From assembly GCF_006715785.1 (NCBI RefSeq), contig NZ_VFNX01000008.1, positions 53,070-117,069 of the forward strand: DNA of 64,000 nucleotides. Reading direction: 5' to 3'. A model generated the notes under the pieces. That model did no database searches and was not told the DNA's origin. It saw nothing but the letters and a program-made list of their open reading frames with translations. Shown piece after piece: positions 9,239 through 18,011 of the stretch; position 1 is the stretch's first letter; each line of letters starts with the position of its first letter. This stretch comes from Streptomyces puniciscabiei. Lineage in GTDB: Bacteria; Actinomycetota; Actinomycetes; Streptomycetales; Streptomycetaceae. Made by a program: the position numbers and the translations under genes.

Positions 9239-10135
9239 GTGGATCTTGATCTGCGGAAGCTCCGGTATTTCGTGGCGGTGGCCGAGGAACTCCACTTCGG
9301 ACGCGCGGCCGAGCGGCTGCACATCGCACAACCCGTGCTGTCCCGGCAGATCCGAAGCCTGGAGGACGAGTTGGGCGCCGAGGTCTTCGACCGTGGCCGG
9401 CGCGGCACGCTGCTCACTCCGGCCGGACAGCAGTTGCTGGAGGACGCCGTACCACTGCTCGCCTCGGCCCAGGCGCTGGTCCGGCGGGTGAAGGCGGCGG
9501 CGCAGGACACCCCCACGCTGACCGTCGGCTTCATGCCCGGCATCACGGTCACCCCTGCGATGGCGGTCTTCACCACGCGCCATCCCGGCGTCGACGTCCG
9601 CCTGCTGCGCACCACTTGGGACGACCAGGTGGAGGTACTGCTGAACGGCCGGGCGGACATCGGCGTCGTACGACTGCCCATCGACCAGCGCGGCCTTCAG
9701 GTGCGGCCGCTGTTCAAGGAGCCGCGGGTCGTCATGCTGCCGGTGGGGCACCCACTGGCGGACAGGGCGTCGGTGACCGTCGGCGACCTCGCCTCCGAGC
9801 ACCTGCTCCAGGACGCGGATGCCGTTCCCGAGTGGCGTGATGTGGCGCTGGAGTTGCGCGGCGAGCGGCGCCCCCAAGTCCCGGAGATCCACCAGGTGGA
9901 AGAGAAACTGGAGTTGGTGGCGTCCGGAGCCGGCATCTGCGTGCTCCCGCTGTCCACCGCCGGCTTCTACACCCGCCCGGACGTCATTCCGCTGCCCGTG
10001 GACGACATCGGCCCCAACGAGGTGGCCCTGGCATGGGCGGCCTCCCGCCGCTCCCCCCTCATCCACGACTTCGCCGAAGCCGCGGCGGAGACTTTGGGCC
10101 GGCCCCTGGCCGAGGAACGCCCGGGCGCGGACTGA
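9239..10135 (+). CDS. LysR-family transcriptional regulator
   Basis: The protein has 298 residues and starts at GTG 9239. The first 60 residues form the LysR helix-turn-helix (LRKLRYFVAVAEELHFG, then AAERLHIAQPVLSRQIRSLE). Residues about 90-290 form the effector-binding domain. LysR proteins usually act on a divergent neighbour and on their own gene; here no adjacent divergent enzyme gene exists, so the target is unclear. Confidence 0.9.
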   Translation: MDLDLRKLRYFVAVAEELHFGRAAERLHIAQPVLSRQIRSLEDELGAEVFDRGRRGTLLTPAGQQLLEDAVPLLASAQALVRRVKAAAQDTPTLTVGFMPGITVTPAMAVFTTRHPGVDVRLLRTTWDDQVEVLLNGRADIGVVRLPIDQRGLQVRPLFKEPRVVMLPVGHPLADRASVTVGDLASEHLLQDADAVPEWRDVALELRGERRPQVPEIHQVEEKLELVASGAGICVLPLSTAGFYTRPDVIPLPVDDIGPNEVALAWAASRRSPLIHDFAEAAAETLGRPLAEERPGAD

Positions 10136-10334
10136 GCCGGGCCGGCCGATCGGCAACGCTCCGTGTGCATCACCGTGGCCGGCGGAGTCCCTGCCGAGGG
10201 GACGGCAGGAACCGCTGCCCGGGCCCACATCCACAGCGGTGGCCGCATCCCTCAGCTCTGCACAAGCCCGGGGGTTGTAGCCCGTGGCGTGCCGGGTACT
10301 CGGCTCAGCACCGGATCGATCAACGGAGGCACTG

Positions 10335-10796
10335 ATGAGCACGGTCAAGGAAGCAGTGGAAGTCGACGTGCCCCTTCACACCGCCTACAACCAATGGACG
10401 CAGTTCGAGACGTTCCCGGACTTCATGGAAGGCGTCGAGGAAGTCAGGCAGCTGGACGATCGGCACAACCACTGGACCACCAAGATCGGTGGAGTCCGGC
10501 GGGAGTTCGACACGGAGATCGTCGACCAGCTCCCGGACGAGCGCATCACATGGCGCACCACCAGCGGTGACACGTCCCAGAAGGGCTCGGTCCGCTTCCA
10601 GCGTGTGGATGACACGCACACAAGGGTGGAACTCGTCATGGATGTCGAACCCAGCGGGGTCGCGGAGAGGGCCGCGGACATGGTCGGAACACTCGACCGG
10701 CGCGTCAAGGGCGACATGAAGCGCTTCAAGCAGTACATCGAGCAGCGCGGAGGAGAGTCCGGAGCCTGGCGCGGACGCATCCGGCCCGGGGGTTAG
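10335..10796 (+). CDS. SRPBCC (polyketide cyclase/dehydrase-like) family protein
   Basis: ATG 10335 follows GGAGG at 10325-10329, giving 153 residues. The fold signature is a hydrophobic-ligand-binding START-like domain: AVEVDVPLHTAYNQWTQFE, FPDFMEGVEEVRQLDD and VELVMDVEPSG. Small free-standing members with this FPxFMxGVxxV pattern are common in Streptomyces and are of unknown function. It converges on the small secreted peptide gene at 10999. Confidence 0.8.
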   Translation: MSTVKEAVEVDVPLHTAYNQWTQFETFPDFMEGVEEVRQLDDRHNHWTTKIGGVRREFDTEIVDQLPDERITWRTTSGDTSQKGSVRFQRVDDTHTRVELVMDVEPSGVAERAADMVGTLDRRVKGDMKRFKQYIEQRGGESGAWRGRIRPGG

Positions 10797-10858
10797 GGGT
10801 ACCTCCTGAGGCTACGGCGCACCGCCGCCTTCCCGGCTGTGTCCGGAGGCGGACGGCC

Positions 10859-10999
10859 CTACAGGCCGATGTTGGTGAGCGGGAGGTTCCAGTCGTTGCT
10901 CTCCATGTCGCCACGACCGTCCTGAGCCGCAGCCGATACGGCGCACAGCATCAGGCCGGCCAGGGCGAGAGCCAGGACCGCGAGGAGACGACGCTTCAC
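10859..10999 (-). CDS. 46-residue secreted peptide, function unknown
   Basis: GTG 10999 is preceded by a near-perfect GGGAGGAATC, spaced as a strong ribosome binding site. The 46 residues begin with a classical signal peptide (VKRRLLAVLALALAGLMLC, then AVSAAA), leaving a mature peptide of about 21 residues, with QDGRGDMESNDW and NLPLTNIGL at the end. There is no cysteine. The ATG/GTG context, codon use and signal sequence argue for a real gene. I do not recognise the mature peptide; a small extracellular or surface role is inference only. Confidence 0.65.
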   Translation of the reverse strand: MKRRLLAVLALALAGLMLCAVSAAAQDGRGDMESNDWNLPLTNIGL

Positions 11000-11179
11000 G
11001 ATTCCTCCCGACGACGACAGCACTGACCACCCTGGACCGAGCCGGCATCCGGGCCTGCCCGGACACGCCGGTCGGCCCAGGGGTTCATTCTTGCGTCTTT
11101 GCTTGCTTGAGCAAGCAGATGACATGGGCGACGTGAACGCCCCGCCGCCCTCCCACCCCCCTTGCCCGCCGACGCCGCG

Positions 11180-11345
11180 CAGGACGACGGCTGGTGCATG
11201 GCGGTACGGGCTGCCGTTGTCGGAGTACCGGGCGCTGTGCGCGCTGGCCCGGTCGGACAGCCGGTCCGCCCTGCGCATGGGGAAACCGGCCGACCGGATC
11301 GGCCTGAAGGGCAGCACCGTCTGGGTCCTGGCCGGACAGTCGGTT
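11180..11345 (+). pseudogene. MarR-family regulator remnant
   Basis: The plus-strand frame at this place reads LSEYRALCALARS and then MGKPADRIGLKGSTV, matching the start of a MarR winged-helix domain. It lacks a proper beginning, the wing and the C-terminal helices, and it runs straight into methyltransferase-like sequence. It is read as a decayed gene fragment. Confidence 0.45.
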
Positions 11346-11720
11346 GCGAGTGGCGCCCGCGCCGAAGGGGCGGCGGCTTCCCCGCAGGCCGCACTGCTGC
11401 GGGAGGCGGGCCTGCCGGCCGGCACTGCCGAGGGCGGCAAGGACCTCGCGGTCGACCTCGGCTGCGGCCCCGGTCCGCAGTCCCTCGCGCTGGCCCGCCT
11501 CGGCTACGCGCCGGTGTTCCCCGTGGACACCGGCGCCCGGCCCCCCGACGAGCTCACCACGCACGCCGCCGAGGCAGGCCTGGCCTGAGCCGTCCGGCCG
11601 GTACGCCGCGACATCCGCCAGGCGCACCCCGAGGCGGTGGACGCCTTAACGGCCGCCAAAGCGGACCTCACCCGGCTGCTGCACGGCGTCGCCACCGCCC
11701 TCCGCCCCGGCGGCCAGTCC
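11346..11720 (+). pseudogene. class I SAM methyltransferase remnant
   Basis: AVDLGCGPGPQSLALARLG is a clear motif I of class I methyltransferases, followed by VDT and LTTHAAEAGLA. A stop at 11586-11588 interrupts the frame, after which AVRPVRRDIRQAHPEAVDAL and TRLLHGVATALRPGG continue the expected fold in the same reading frame. The middle part is shortened. It is an inactive gene with a nonsense codon and internal deletion. Confidence 0.6.
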
Positions 11721-11726
11721 AGCTCT

Positions 11727-11830
11727 CGGAGCGACCCGCCTACGTCGCATACTGGCCCCAGCTACGGAGGGTGCTGAAGCCGCACGGCACGGTCGCCGTC
11801 GACGACGCGATAAGTCGTACAGGTCCACGA
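11727..11830 (+). pseudogene. O-methyltransferase C-terminal fragment
   Basis: The frame reads RPAYVAYWPQLRRVLKPHG and then TVAVDDAIS, which matches the region after motif IV in predicted O-methyltransferases. Only about 35 codons remain. It follows directly on the other methyltransferase relic and precedes the stop of the LysR gene at 11877. Confidence 0.45.
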
Positions 11831-11876
11831 AATCGGCGATGGCGTGCTCACCGCGGTCCGACCGCGCTGACGCGGG

Positions 11877-12806
11877 TCAGTGCGGGAGCAGGTACGGGTC
11901 GTCGGCCGGCAGCCAGGCGTCCGGGGCATGGATCCCGAGGTCGCCGACGCCGGCGCACAGGGCGTCCACAGTGGCCGTGACCGCAGGGCGGTCCTCGGCC
12001 GCGCGCCACACCAGGGACCAGGTCCAGTACACGTTCGGCGCTACGACCTCGCGACGTACCAAGTCGGGTGGCAGCGGAGTGGTCTGACCCTTGGGTGAGT
12101 TCAGGACGGGGCGGGTGCAGCGGCGGACATGGTCGAAGTAGGCGGGGCCGGTGACGGCACCGTCCGAGATGTGCACCGCGCGGGCCCCGGTGGCCTGCGT
12201 GAGCTCTTCGGCGTACACGTTCCAAGAAGCCCAGGAGGTGACGTCGTCGTCGATGAGGACGTCCATCTCCCGGGCCGGCACATCGCTCGTGTCGGTGCCC
12301 TTCGCGACGGCGTAGAGCCGGTCGGCGCCGAGCAGAGCGGCCCGCAGTCCGAGTCGGGTGAGGTCCTCGGTGCGCACCCAGCAGACTGCGAGGTCGAGGC
12401 TGCCGTCGGCAACCCGGGCGGCCTGGGTGTGGGAGGGGGCGACCCATGCGTCGACGAGCACCCGGGCGACCGCGGCGGTACGCGAAGTCAGATCCGGCGG
12501 CAGCCAGTTGACGTATCCGATGCGTACCGGCTGCGAACCCGACAGCCGGCCGGCCCGGCGCTTGAGGTCGTCGGCTCGTTCCAGCAGGACGCGGGTGTGC
12601 GGCAGAAGCGCGGCGCCAGCCGGGGTGAGGGAGACCGAGCGGCGGTCCCGGTCGAACAGCCGCACACCCAGGTCCCGCTCGAGCGCCTTGATCTGCTGGG
12701 ACAGCGAAGGGCCCGCGATGAGCAGCCGCTCGGCGGCCCGGCCGAAGTTCAGCTCCTCGGCGACGGCGACGAAATACCGCAGCTGACGCAACTCCACGCG
12801 CGCCAT
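11877..12806 (-). CDS. LysR-family transcriptional regulator
   Basis: ATG 12806 gives 309 residues. Residues 1-62 form the LysR helix-turn-helix (LRQLRYFVAVAEELNFG, AAERLLIAGPSLSQQIKALE). The effector domain follows. A longer reading from 12905 adds 33 residues without family similarity, so the internal ATG is preferred. It lies in the same direction as the alcohol and aldehyde dehydrogenase genes, 131 bases downstream of the alcohol dehydrogenase stop; its target is not evident. Confidence 0.88.
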   Translation of the reverse strand: MARVELRQLRYFVAVAEELNFGRAAERLLIAGPSLSQQIKALERDLGVRLFDRDRRSVSLTPAGAALLPHTRVLLERADDLKRRAGRLSGSQPVRIGYVNWLPPDLTSRTAAVARVLVDAWVAPSHTQAARVADGSLDLAVCWVRTEDLTRLGLRAALLGADRLYAVAKGTDTSDVPAREMDVLIDDDVTSWASWNVYAEELTQATGARAVHISDGAVTGPAYFDHVRRCTRPVLNSPKGQTTPLPPDLVRREVVAPNVYWTWSLVWRAAEDRPAVTATVDALCAGVGDLGIHAPDAWLPADDPYLLPH

Positions 12807-12937
12807 GCTACGCGCCGGGAGACTCCGCCTGTCGGCGACGAGGCAGCCGGCGGCCCAGGCGGTGCCCCCCGGAAGAAGCGAGAACACACGATCGAGTGAT
12901 CGCATCGCTCGCCGTACGGATCACAGTGAGAGCGCGC

Positions 12938-14044
12938 TCAGAATGTGAGCACGGGCTTGATCGTCTTGCCCGCGTTCATGTCCCGCACCGCCTGGTCGAT
13001 GTCCGTGAACGGATACGTGCTGATCAGGCGGTGCAGTGGGAGCCGTCCTTCCTTGACCAGTTGGACAAGGGCGGGGATCAGGGTCTGGGTTTCGCTGTCC
13101 CCCAGGGTGAGCCCGACGATCCGCTTGCCTGCCAGCAACCCGTTGACGTCCAGGGCGACTTCGGTACCGAAGGGCGGGGCGCCGACGACGACCAGGGTGC
13201 CCCGGGCGGCGAGCGCGTCGGCGCCGTGGCGCAGCACGGCGACGTTGCCCGTGGTCTCGACGATTCCGTCCGCTCCCTGCCCGTCGGTCAGCGCCGCGAG
13301 GGTGTCGCCGAGGTCGGCCTGAGCCGCGTTGACGGTGTGGGTGGCGCCCAACTCCTCGGCGAGCGTGAGGCGTTCGGCGAACCGGTCGACGGCGATGATC
13401 CGGGCAGCCGGGGTGAGGGCGGCGGCCATCACCGCGGACAGGCCCACGGCTCCGGCGCCAAGGACGACGAGCGTGCTGCCGGCCCGGGGTTTGAGGACGT
13501 TCCACACGGCGCCCACGCCGGTCTGTACACCGCAGCCGAGCGGGGCGATGGACTCGAGCGGCACATCAGGGTCGACCTTCACCAGGCTTCGCCGGTCCAC
13601 CAACGCGCGTTCGGCAAAGGAGGACTGGCCGAAGAAGTGCCCGCCGATCGGGCTGCCGTCGCGGCTGATGGTGCTGGTGCCATCGGCGCGCCGGCCGCCG
13701 ATGAGGTTCAGCGGGAGCCAGGTGACGCAGTACGCGGGATGTCCGTCACGGCAGTTGCGGCAGCTGCCGCAGGAGGTGAAGGACAGCACGACGTGGTCGC
13801 CGGGTTCGACTCCGGTCACGTCCGGGCCGACGGCCTCGATGACACCGGCTCCTTCGTGGCCGAGGACGCCTGGCAGCGGGAAGGGCAGAGCGCCGCTCGC
13901 CACGCCGAGGTCGGTGTGGCACAGGCCGGTGGCGGCCATGCGCACCAGGGCCTCGCCCGGCCCCGGGGGCTCGAGTTCGACGTCGCAGAGCGTGAAGGGC
14001 GCTCCTCGGGACTCGACCACGGCGGCGTGCGTGGTGGTGGTCAT
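12938..14044 (-). CDS. zinc-dependent alcohol dehydrogenase (aryl-alcohol type)
   Basis: The 368-residue protein starts at ATG 14044 behind AAGGAG. It has the medium-chain alcohol dehydrogenase layout: catalytic zinc ligands in GLCHTD and GHEGAG, a structural zinc site in CGSCRNCRDGHPAYC, and the cofactor loop VVLGAGAVGLSAV. The long segment after the zinc site (WLPLNLIGGRRADG) is typical of aryl- or benzyl-alcohol dehydrogenases. It converts an alcohol to an aldehyde with NAD. The aldehyde dehydrogenase gene ends 25 bases upstream, so the two form an operon oxidising an alcohol to an acid. Confidence 0.9.
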   Translation of the reverse strand: MTTTTHAAVVESRGAPFTLCDVELEPPGPGEALVRMAATGLCHTDLGVASGALPFPLPGVLGHEGAGVIEAVGPDVTGVEPGDHVVLSFTSCGSCRNCRDGHPAYCVTWLPLNLIGGRRADGTSTISRDGSPIGGHFFGQSSFAERALVDRRSLVKVDPDVPLESIAPLGCGVQTGVGAVWNVLKPRAGSTLVVLGAGAVGLSAVMAAALTPAARIIAVDRFAERLTLAEELGATHTVNAAQADLGDTLAALTDGQGADGIVETTGNVAVLRHGADALAARGTLVVVGAPPFGTEVALDVNGLLAGKRIVGLTLGDSETQTLIPALVQLVKEGRLPLHRLISTYPFTDIDQAVRDMNAGKTIKPVLTF

Positions 14045-14069
14045 GCGCTGAACTCCTTCGCACTGGCGC

Positions 14070-15527
14070 TCAGTCGAGCGAGACGACGACGGACTTGACC
14101 TTGCTGTAGGCGGCGAGGGCCTCGGGGCCGTACTCGCGGCCGAAGCCGGAGTCCTTGACGCCGCCGAACGGGACCGCCGGGTCGAGCATGGCCCAGTCGT
14201 TGATCCAGACGATGCCGGCCTGCAGCCGCTCGGCGACGCGGTGGGCGCGGACGAGGCTGGTGGTCTGGATGCCCGAGGCGAGGCCGTACGGCGTGGAGTT
14301 GGCGAGGGTCACGGCCTCGTCCTCGGTGGCGAAGGGCTGGACGGTGAGGACGGGGCCGAAGATCTCCTCCTGGACGACGCGGGAGTCGTTGGACAGGCCG
14401 CTGATCACGGTCGGCCTGTAGTAGTAGCCGCCGCCCAGGTCGAGCCGCTCGCCGCCGACGACCACCCTGGCGCCCTCCTTGCGCGCCAGTTCGACGTACT
14501 CCTCGACCTTCTTCAGGTGCTTGTGTGCCGCCATCGGCCCGACCACGGTGCCGGGATCGCGAGGGTCGCCCACCGGCACCCGCGCGACGGCCTCGGCGAG
14601 GATGCCGACCAGGGTGTCGTGCACCGGGCGCTCGACCAGCAGCCGGGGGCCGGCCATGCAGAACTGGCCGGTGTTGAAGACGAACGCCTTGATGATCGCG
14701 CCGACCGATTTCTCCAGGTCGGCGTCGTCGAAGACGATGTGCGCGGCGTTTCCGCCCAGCTCCGTCACGACGGTCTTGAGCCCGTCACCGGCCACGCTCG
14801 CCACGTGCCGGCCGACGGCGGTGGAGCCGGTGAAGGCGACCTTGTCGATGCCGGGGTTGCGCAGCAGAGCCTCACCCGCCACCGGGCCCGTGCCGGTGAC
14901 GACGTTGACCACGCCGTCGGGGACGCCCGCCTCCGTCAGCAGGCGGGCCATGTACAGGGAGCTGAGGGGAGTCTCCTCGGCCGGCTTGTGGACGACGGTG
15001 TTGCCGGCCGCGAGGGCCGGAGCCAGCTTGGTACCCGAAAGTATCAGCGGGAAGTTGAAGGGTGTGATGGCCGCGATGACGCCGAGCGGCTCGCGTCTGG
15101 TGTAGGCGAAGACGTTGAGCGGGGTGTCGCGGGTGGCACCGTCCTGGCTCTGAGCGAGGCAGGCGTAGTACTCGTAGTCGTTGGCCGCGTTCGTCACGTC
15201 GACCGCGGTGCACAGGGAGATCGGCTTGCCCACGTCGAGGCTCTCCAGGGCCGCGATCTCCTCGGCGTTCGCACGGATCAGCTCCGCGACCCGGTGCAGC
15301 ACGCGCCCACGCTCGCGCCCGCTCATCCGGGGCCACGGCCCGGAATCGAAGGCGTCCCTGGCCGCGCGCACGGCGGCGTCGACGTCACCGGCGCCGGCCT
15401 GCGCGACGGTGGTGATCGCCCGACCGCTGGACGGGTCGATGACGTCCATGCGGGCGCCGTCGGCGGCTTCGCGCCACTGGCCGCCGATGAACAGCTGTCC
15501 CGGACCGGTGTCGAAGGTGGTGGCCAT
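14070..15527 (-). CDS. NAD(P)-dependent aldehyde dehydrogenase
   Basis: ATG 15527 has GGGGAG upstream; 485 residues. The family features are complete: ITPFNFPL, KPAEETPLSSL, the Rossmann stretch FTGSTAVGRHVA, general-base Glu in VTELGGNAAH, catalytic Cys in NTGQFCMAGPR and EEIFGPVLTV. It oxidises an aldehyde, probably the product of the adjacent alcohol dehydrogenase. The gene is first in the operon and is divergent from a MarR gene with two palindromes in between, so it is probably repressed by that protein until a ligand appears. Confidence 0.92.
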   Translation of the reverse strand: MATTFDTGPGQLFIGGQWREAADGARMDVIDPSSGRAITTVAQAGAGDVDAAVRAARDAFDSGPWPRMSGRERGRVLHRVAELIRANAEEIAALESLDVGKPISLCTAVDVTNAANDYEYYACLAQSQDGATRDTPLNVFAYTRREPLGVIAAITPFNFPLILSGTKLAPALAAGNTVVHKPAEETPLSSLYMARLLTEAGVPDGVVNVVTGTGPVAGEALLRNPGIDKVAFTGSTAVGRHVASVAGDGLKTVVTELGGNAAHIVFDDADLEKSVGAIIKAFVFNTGQFCMAGPRLLVERPVHDTLVGILAEAVARVPVGDPRDPGTVVGPMAAHKHLKKVEEYVELARKEGARVVVGGERLDLGGGYYYRPTVISGLSNDSRVVQEEIFGPVLTVQPFATEDEAVTLANSTPYGLASGIQTTSLVRAHRVAERLQAGIVWINDWAMLDPAVPFGGVKDSGFGREYGPEALAAYSKVKSVVVSLD

Positions 15528-15564
15528 GACCGACTCCCCAGCATCGTTCGCCAAGCTTTCAACA

Positions 15565-15579
15565 AACAGGATTCCTGTT
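15565..15579. promoter_or_regulatory. MarR-type operator palindrome 1
   Basis: AACAGGATTCCTGTT is a perfect inverted repeat of 7-base arms around one central base. It lies 38 bases upstream of the aldehyde dehydrogenase ATG. It shares the core ACAGG-TTCCTGT with the second palindrome at 15600-15614. Confidence 0.65.
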
Positions 15580-15599
15580 GGTCTCGAAGTCTGGTTAAG

Positions 15600-15614
15600 G
15601 ACAGGTTTCCTGTC
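15600..15614. promoter_or_regulatory. MarR-type operator palindrome 2
   Basis: GACAGGTTTCCTGTC has 6-base arms around TTT. Its centre is 35 bases from that of palindrome 1. It ends 19 bases before the MarR ATG, so it covers the expected promoter of marR itself. Confidence 0.65.
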
Positions 15615-15633
15615 AATGGTCTAGGGTGCACGC

Positions 15634-16062
15634 ATGGTCGGTACACGGACACGCCCGTCGTTGCTCTACATGGTCAAGCAGGTCGAACTCGTCGTGCGCT
15701 CGCACCTGGACGAGCTGGTCAGGCCCGCGGGGATCACGGCTCTGCAGTACACCGCCCTCACCGTGCTGGAGCGGCATGACGGACTGTCGGCGGCCCAGCT
15801 CGCCCGGGACTCGTTCGTCACGGCACAGTCCATGGCCGATCTCGTACGGTCGCTGGAGGCCCGGGGGCTCGTGCGGCGCGAGCGCAACCCTCGCAACCGC
15901 CGGGAACTGCTGATCCTGCTGACCGACACCGGGCGCGAACTGCTCGACCGGTTCGCGGGTCCGGTGCGGGACCTGGAGGAACGGATGATCCACGACCTCA
16001 CACCGCACCAGGCCGACCAGTTCCGTCAGGCGTTGTCGAAGGCGTGGCACGCCCTGTCGTAG
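15634..16062 (+). CDS. MarR-family transcriptional regulator
   Basis: The 142-residue protein starts at ATG 15634. AGGG at 15623-15626 could serve as a weak ribosome site, although TAGGGT at 15622-15627 could equally be a promoter box of a leaderless message. The winged helix reads LTVLERHDGLSAAQLARDSF and SLEARGLVRRERNPRNRR, as in MarR dimers that sense aromatic or phenolic ligands. Divergence from the dehydrogenase pair and the two palindromes point to local autorepression and control of that operon. Confidence 0.9.
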   Translation: MVGTRTRPSLLYMVKQVELVVRSHLDELVRPAGITALQYTALTVLERHDGLSAAQLARDSFVTAQSMADLVRSLEARGLVRRERNPRNRRELLILLTDTGRELLDRFAGPVRDLEERMIHDLTPHQADQFRQALSKAWHALS

Positions 16063-16091
16063 GTCTGGCCTAGCTTCCCTCGCCGGGGGGC

Positions 16092-17453
16092 TCACACAGG
16101 TTCGGGTTGCGGTTCCGCCCGCGGCACGGGCACAGCAACCGGCTCCCACAGTTTTGTGGTCCGCGCGTAGCCGTGGGCCACCGAGGCCATCGCCAGAAGG
16201 AGAAGCGGTCCGAACACCCACGGATGTCGGGCCATCTCCACCGGCAGATACCGGTACGACACCAAGAGCACGGCGAAGACCGTCGTGCCATGAGCGACCA
16301 GCTGGATTCCCGACCGGTCCCAGCCGCGTTCGTGCGAGCGCAGAGCCGCCTCGATCGTGAGCGCGAACACCGCGCCGGCGATGAGATCCATGCCGTAGTG
16401 GTAGCCGAATCCCAGCGTTGCGCCGAGCGTGGCGACCAGCCAGAACGCGCCTGCGTATCGCAGAATCCTTGGGCCCCTGCGGGAGTGCAGGAATATCGCG
16501 GTGGCCCACGCCGTGTGCAGGCTGGGCATGCAGTTGCGCGGGGTGATCTCGTCGAACGGAATCCGGTACGGGGCGCCGATCGGCGGCGGCGTGTCGGGCC
16601 ATGCATGGGCCACCGCCCAGTGCCCGCCCTCGGCACCGTACGCGAAGACCGGTCCGACCACCGGGAAGATCATGTAGACGGCAGGTCCGAGCAGGCCGAT
16701 GACCAGAAAAGTGCGCACCAGATGGTGGCTCGGAAACCGGCGCTCGACCGCCACGTTGCGCAGCTGGTACGCCGCGACGACGACTGCGGCCACCGCGAGC
16801 TGAATGTAGACGAAGTCGAGAACGAGGCCGCCGATGGGATCGGTCGCCCTGACCATCCGGCCTGCCAGCCACGACGGGTTGCCCAGCGCGCGATCGGCGG
16901 TCGCCACGTACTGATCGAACACCGCCGTGCGGGTCTTCGACGTGATCAGCAGCCAGGCGTCGCCCGCCTTGCGGCCGGTCACGAGCAGCAGGCCCAGTCC
17001 GACGCCCTTCAGCAGCAGAACACGTTCCCGCCCTCTTCGGCGCGTGACTGCGATGACGGCGTAGCCCAGGACCACCCACAACGCGCCGTTGCCGAAGGGG
17101 TGGCCCTCGGTGATCTTCACCCCGAGCGCCCAGCGCCCCAGCAAAAAGGCGACGTCAATGCCGATCGCCGTGGCGGCCGCGACAAGCCGTTGCCGCCAGG
17201 TGAGCACCACCATCATCAACGCCATGCTGGCGTACAGCAGAAAACCCGACTTGGGCGGGCATATCACCTCTCGCGCCTGGTTGGTGATCGGCCCCGGGAG
17301 GCCGTAGCGACGGGCTGCGAACTCCAGCGTGACGAGGAACCCGAGGGCCACCACAGCCACCGCGCCCCACAGCACCCCCCGGGGTTGCCGCCACGCGGCG
17401 AAGTCAATTCTGCACTTTATTCGCGAAAAAACCCGCGACGCGATAGGTATCAA
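16092..17453 (-). CDS. PAP2-family membrane phosphatase
   Basis: Up to 453 residues from TTG 17453; a GTG at 17375 (427 residues, just before the first membrane segment) is an alternative. The protein has around ten hydrophobic segments. The PAP2 catalytic motifs are RNCMPSLHTAW (second motif) and GFGYHYGMDLIAG (third motif with His and Asp). Large members like this dephosphorylate lipid phosphates or transfer inositol phosphate groups; the substrate is unknown. The bases before 17453 are AT-rich for this window and may hold the promoter. Confidence 0.82.
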   Translation of the reverse strand: MIPIASRVFSRIKCRIDFAAWRQPRGVLWGAVAVVALGFLVTLEFAARRYGLPGPITNQAREVICPPKSGFLLYASMALMMVVLTWRQRLVAAATAIGIDVAFLLGRWALGVKITEGHPFGNGALWVVLGYAVIAVTRRRGRERVLLLKGVGLGLLLVTGRKAGDAWLLITSKTRTAVFDQYVATADRALGNPSWLAGRMVRATDPIGGLVLDFVYIQLAVAAVVVAAYQLRNVAVERRFPSHHLVRTFLVIGLLGPAVYMIFPVVGPVFAYGAEGGHWAVAHAWPDTPPPIGAPYRIPFDEITPRNCMPSLHTAWATAIFLHSRRGPRILRYAGAFWLVATLGATLGFGYHYGMDLIAGAVFALTIEAALRSHERGWDRSGIQLVAHGTTVFAVLLVSYRYLPVEMARHPWVFGPLLLLAMASVAHGYARTTKLWEPVAVPVPRAEPQPEPV

Positions 17454-17750
17454 TTGTTCGGCCGATTTATGAGTTGTTAATCAAATTGGTCACCCTTCGG
17501 CCGGACAGCATGGTTTTCCGGTGACGGGCAAGCCATGAGGGATCTCCTCTTGAGTTGGATCATGTTACCCGAGCGGCGCAAGTGGCATCGCCGCCCGGAT
17601 CGATTCGCGCGGGACGGCCATCCAGTCACCCTAGGTAGTCGATCCGTCTCTCCAGTACGACAACCCGGAACCGCGGTTTTCCGGGTGGCGTAGCGCGTGT
17701 CACTTCGGGGCACTCGGATGCTAAGAGCGATTCATCACCAGGAGGCTGTC

Positions 17751-17906
17751 ATGATCGCCCTGGGTGTCATACTCCTCATCGTCGGTTTCGTCACCGGGAT
17801 TTCCATCCTGTGGACCATCGGCATCATCCTCTTGGTCGTAGGCGCGGTGCTGTGGATCCTGGGTTCCATGGGGCACGCGGTCGCCGGCCGACGCCACTAC
17901 TGGTAG
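17751..17906 (+). CDS. 51-residue membrane peptide (DUF6131-like)
   Basis: ATG 17751 follows AGGAGG. The peptide is two hydrophobic segments, VILLIVGFVTGISILWTIG and IILLVVGAVLWILG, with a short polar tail ending in RRHYW. It resembles small two-pass membrane proteins common in actinobacteria, often annotated DUF6131, of unknown function. A strong terminator follows at 17980-18011. Confidence 0.75.
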   Translation: MIALGVILLIVGFVTGISILWTIGIILLVVGAVLWILGSMGHAVAGRRHYW

Positions 17907-17979
17907 TCATTCAGCCCTCTTCCCGGCCGCCCAACCCAGCGGGCGAAGGATCCCTCGGCATTGAGGTCGCCCGGGGCAT

Positions 17980-18011
17980 GGTGCCTCCCGAGCTTCGGCC
18001 CGGGAGGCACC
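17980..18011 (+). terminator. strong hairpin terminator
   Basis: GGTGCCTCCCG at 17980-17990 and CGGGAGGCACC at 18001-18011 form a perfect 11-base stem with a 10-base loop. It lies 73 bases after the 51-residue peptide gene and also faces the end of the minus-strand relic genes. Confidence 0.8.

Noticed and set aside
7999..10348. Upstream extension of the DUF1275 frame to 10348 on the minus strand
   Set aside because: The extension is antisense to the epimerase and LysR genes; the family similarity begins only at about 7999.
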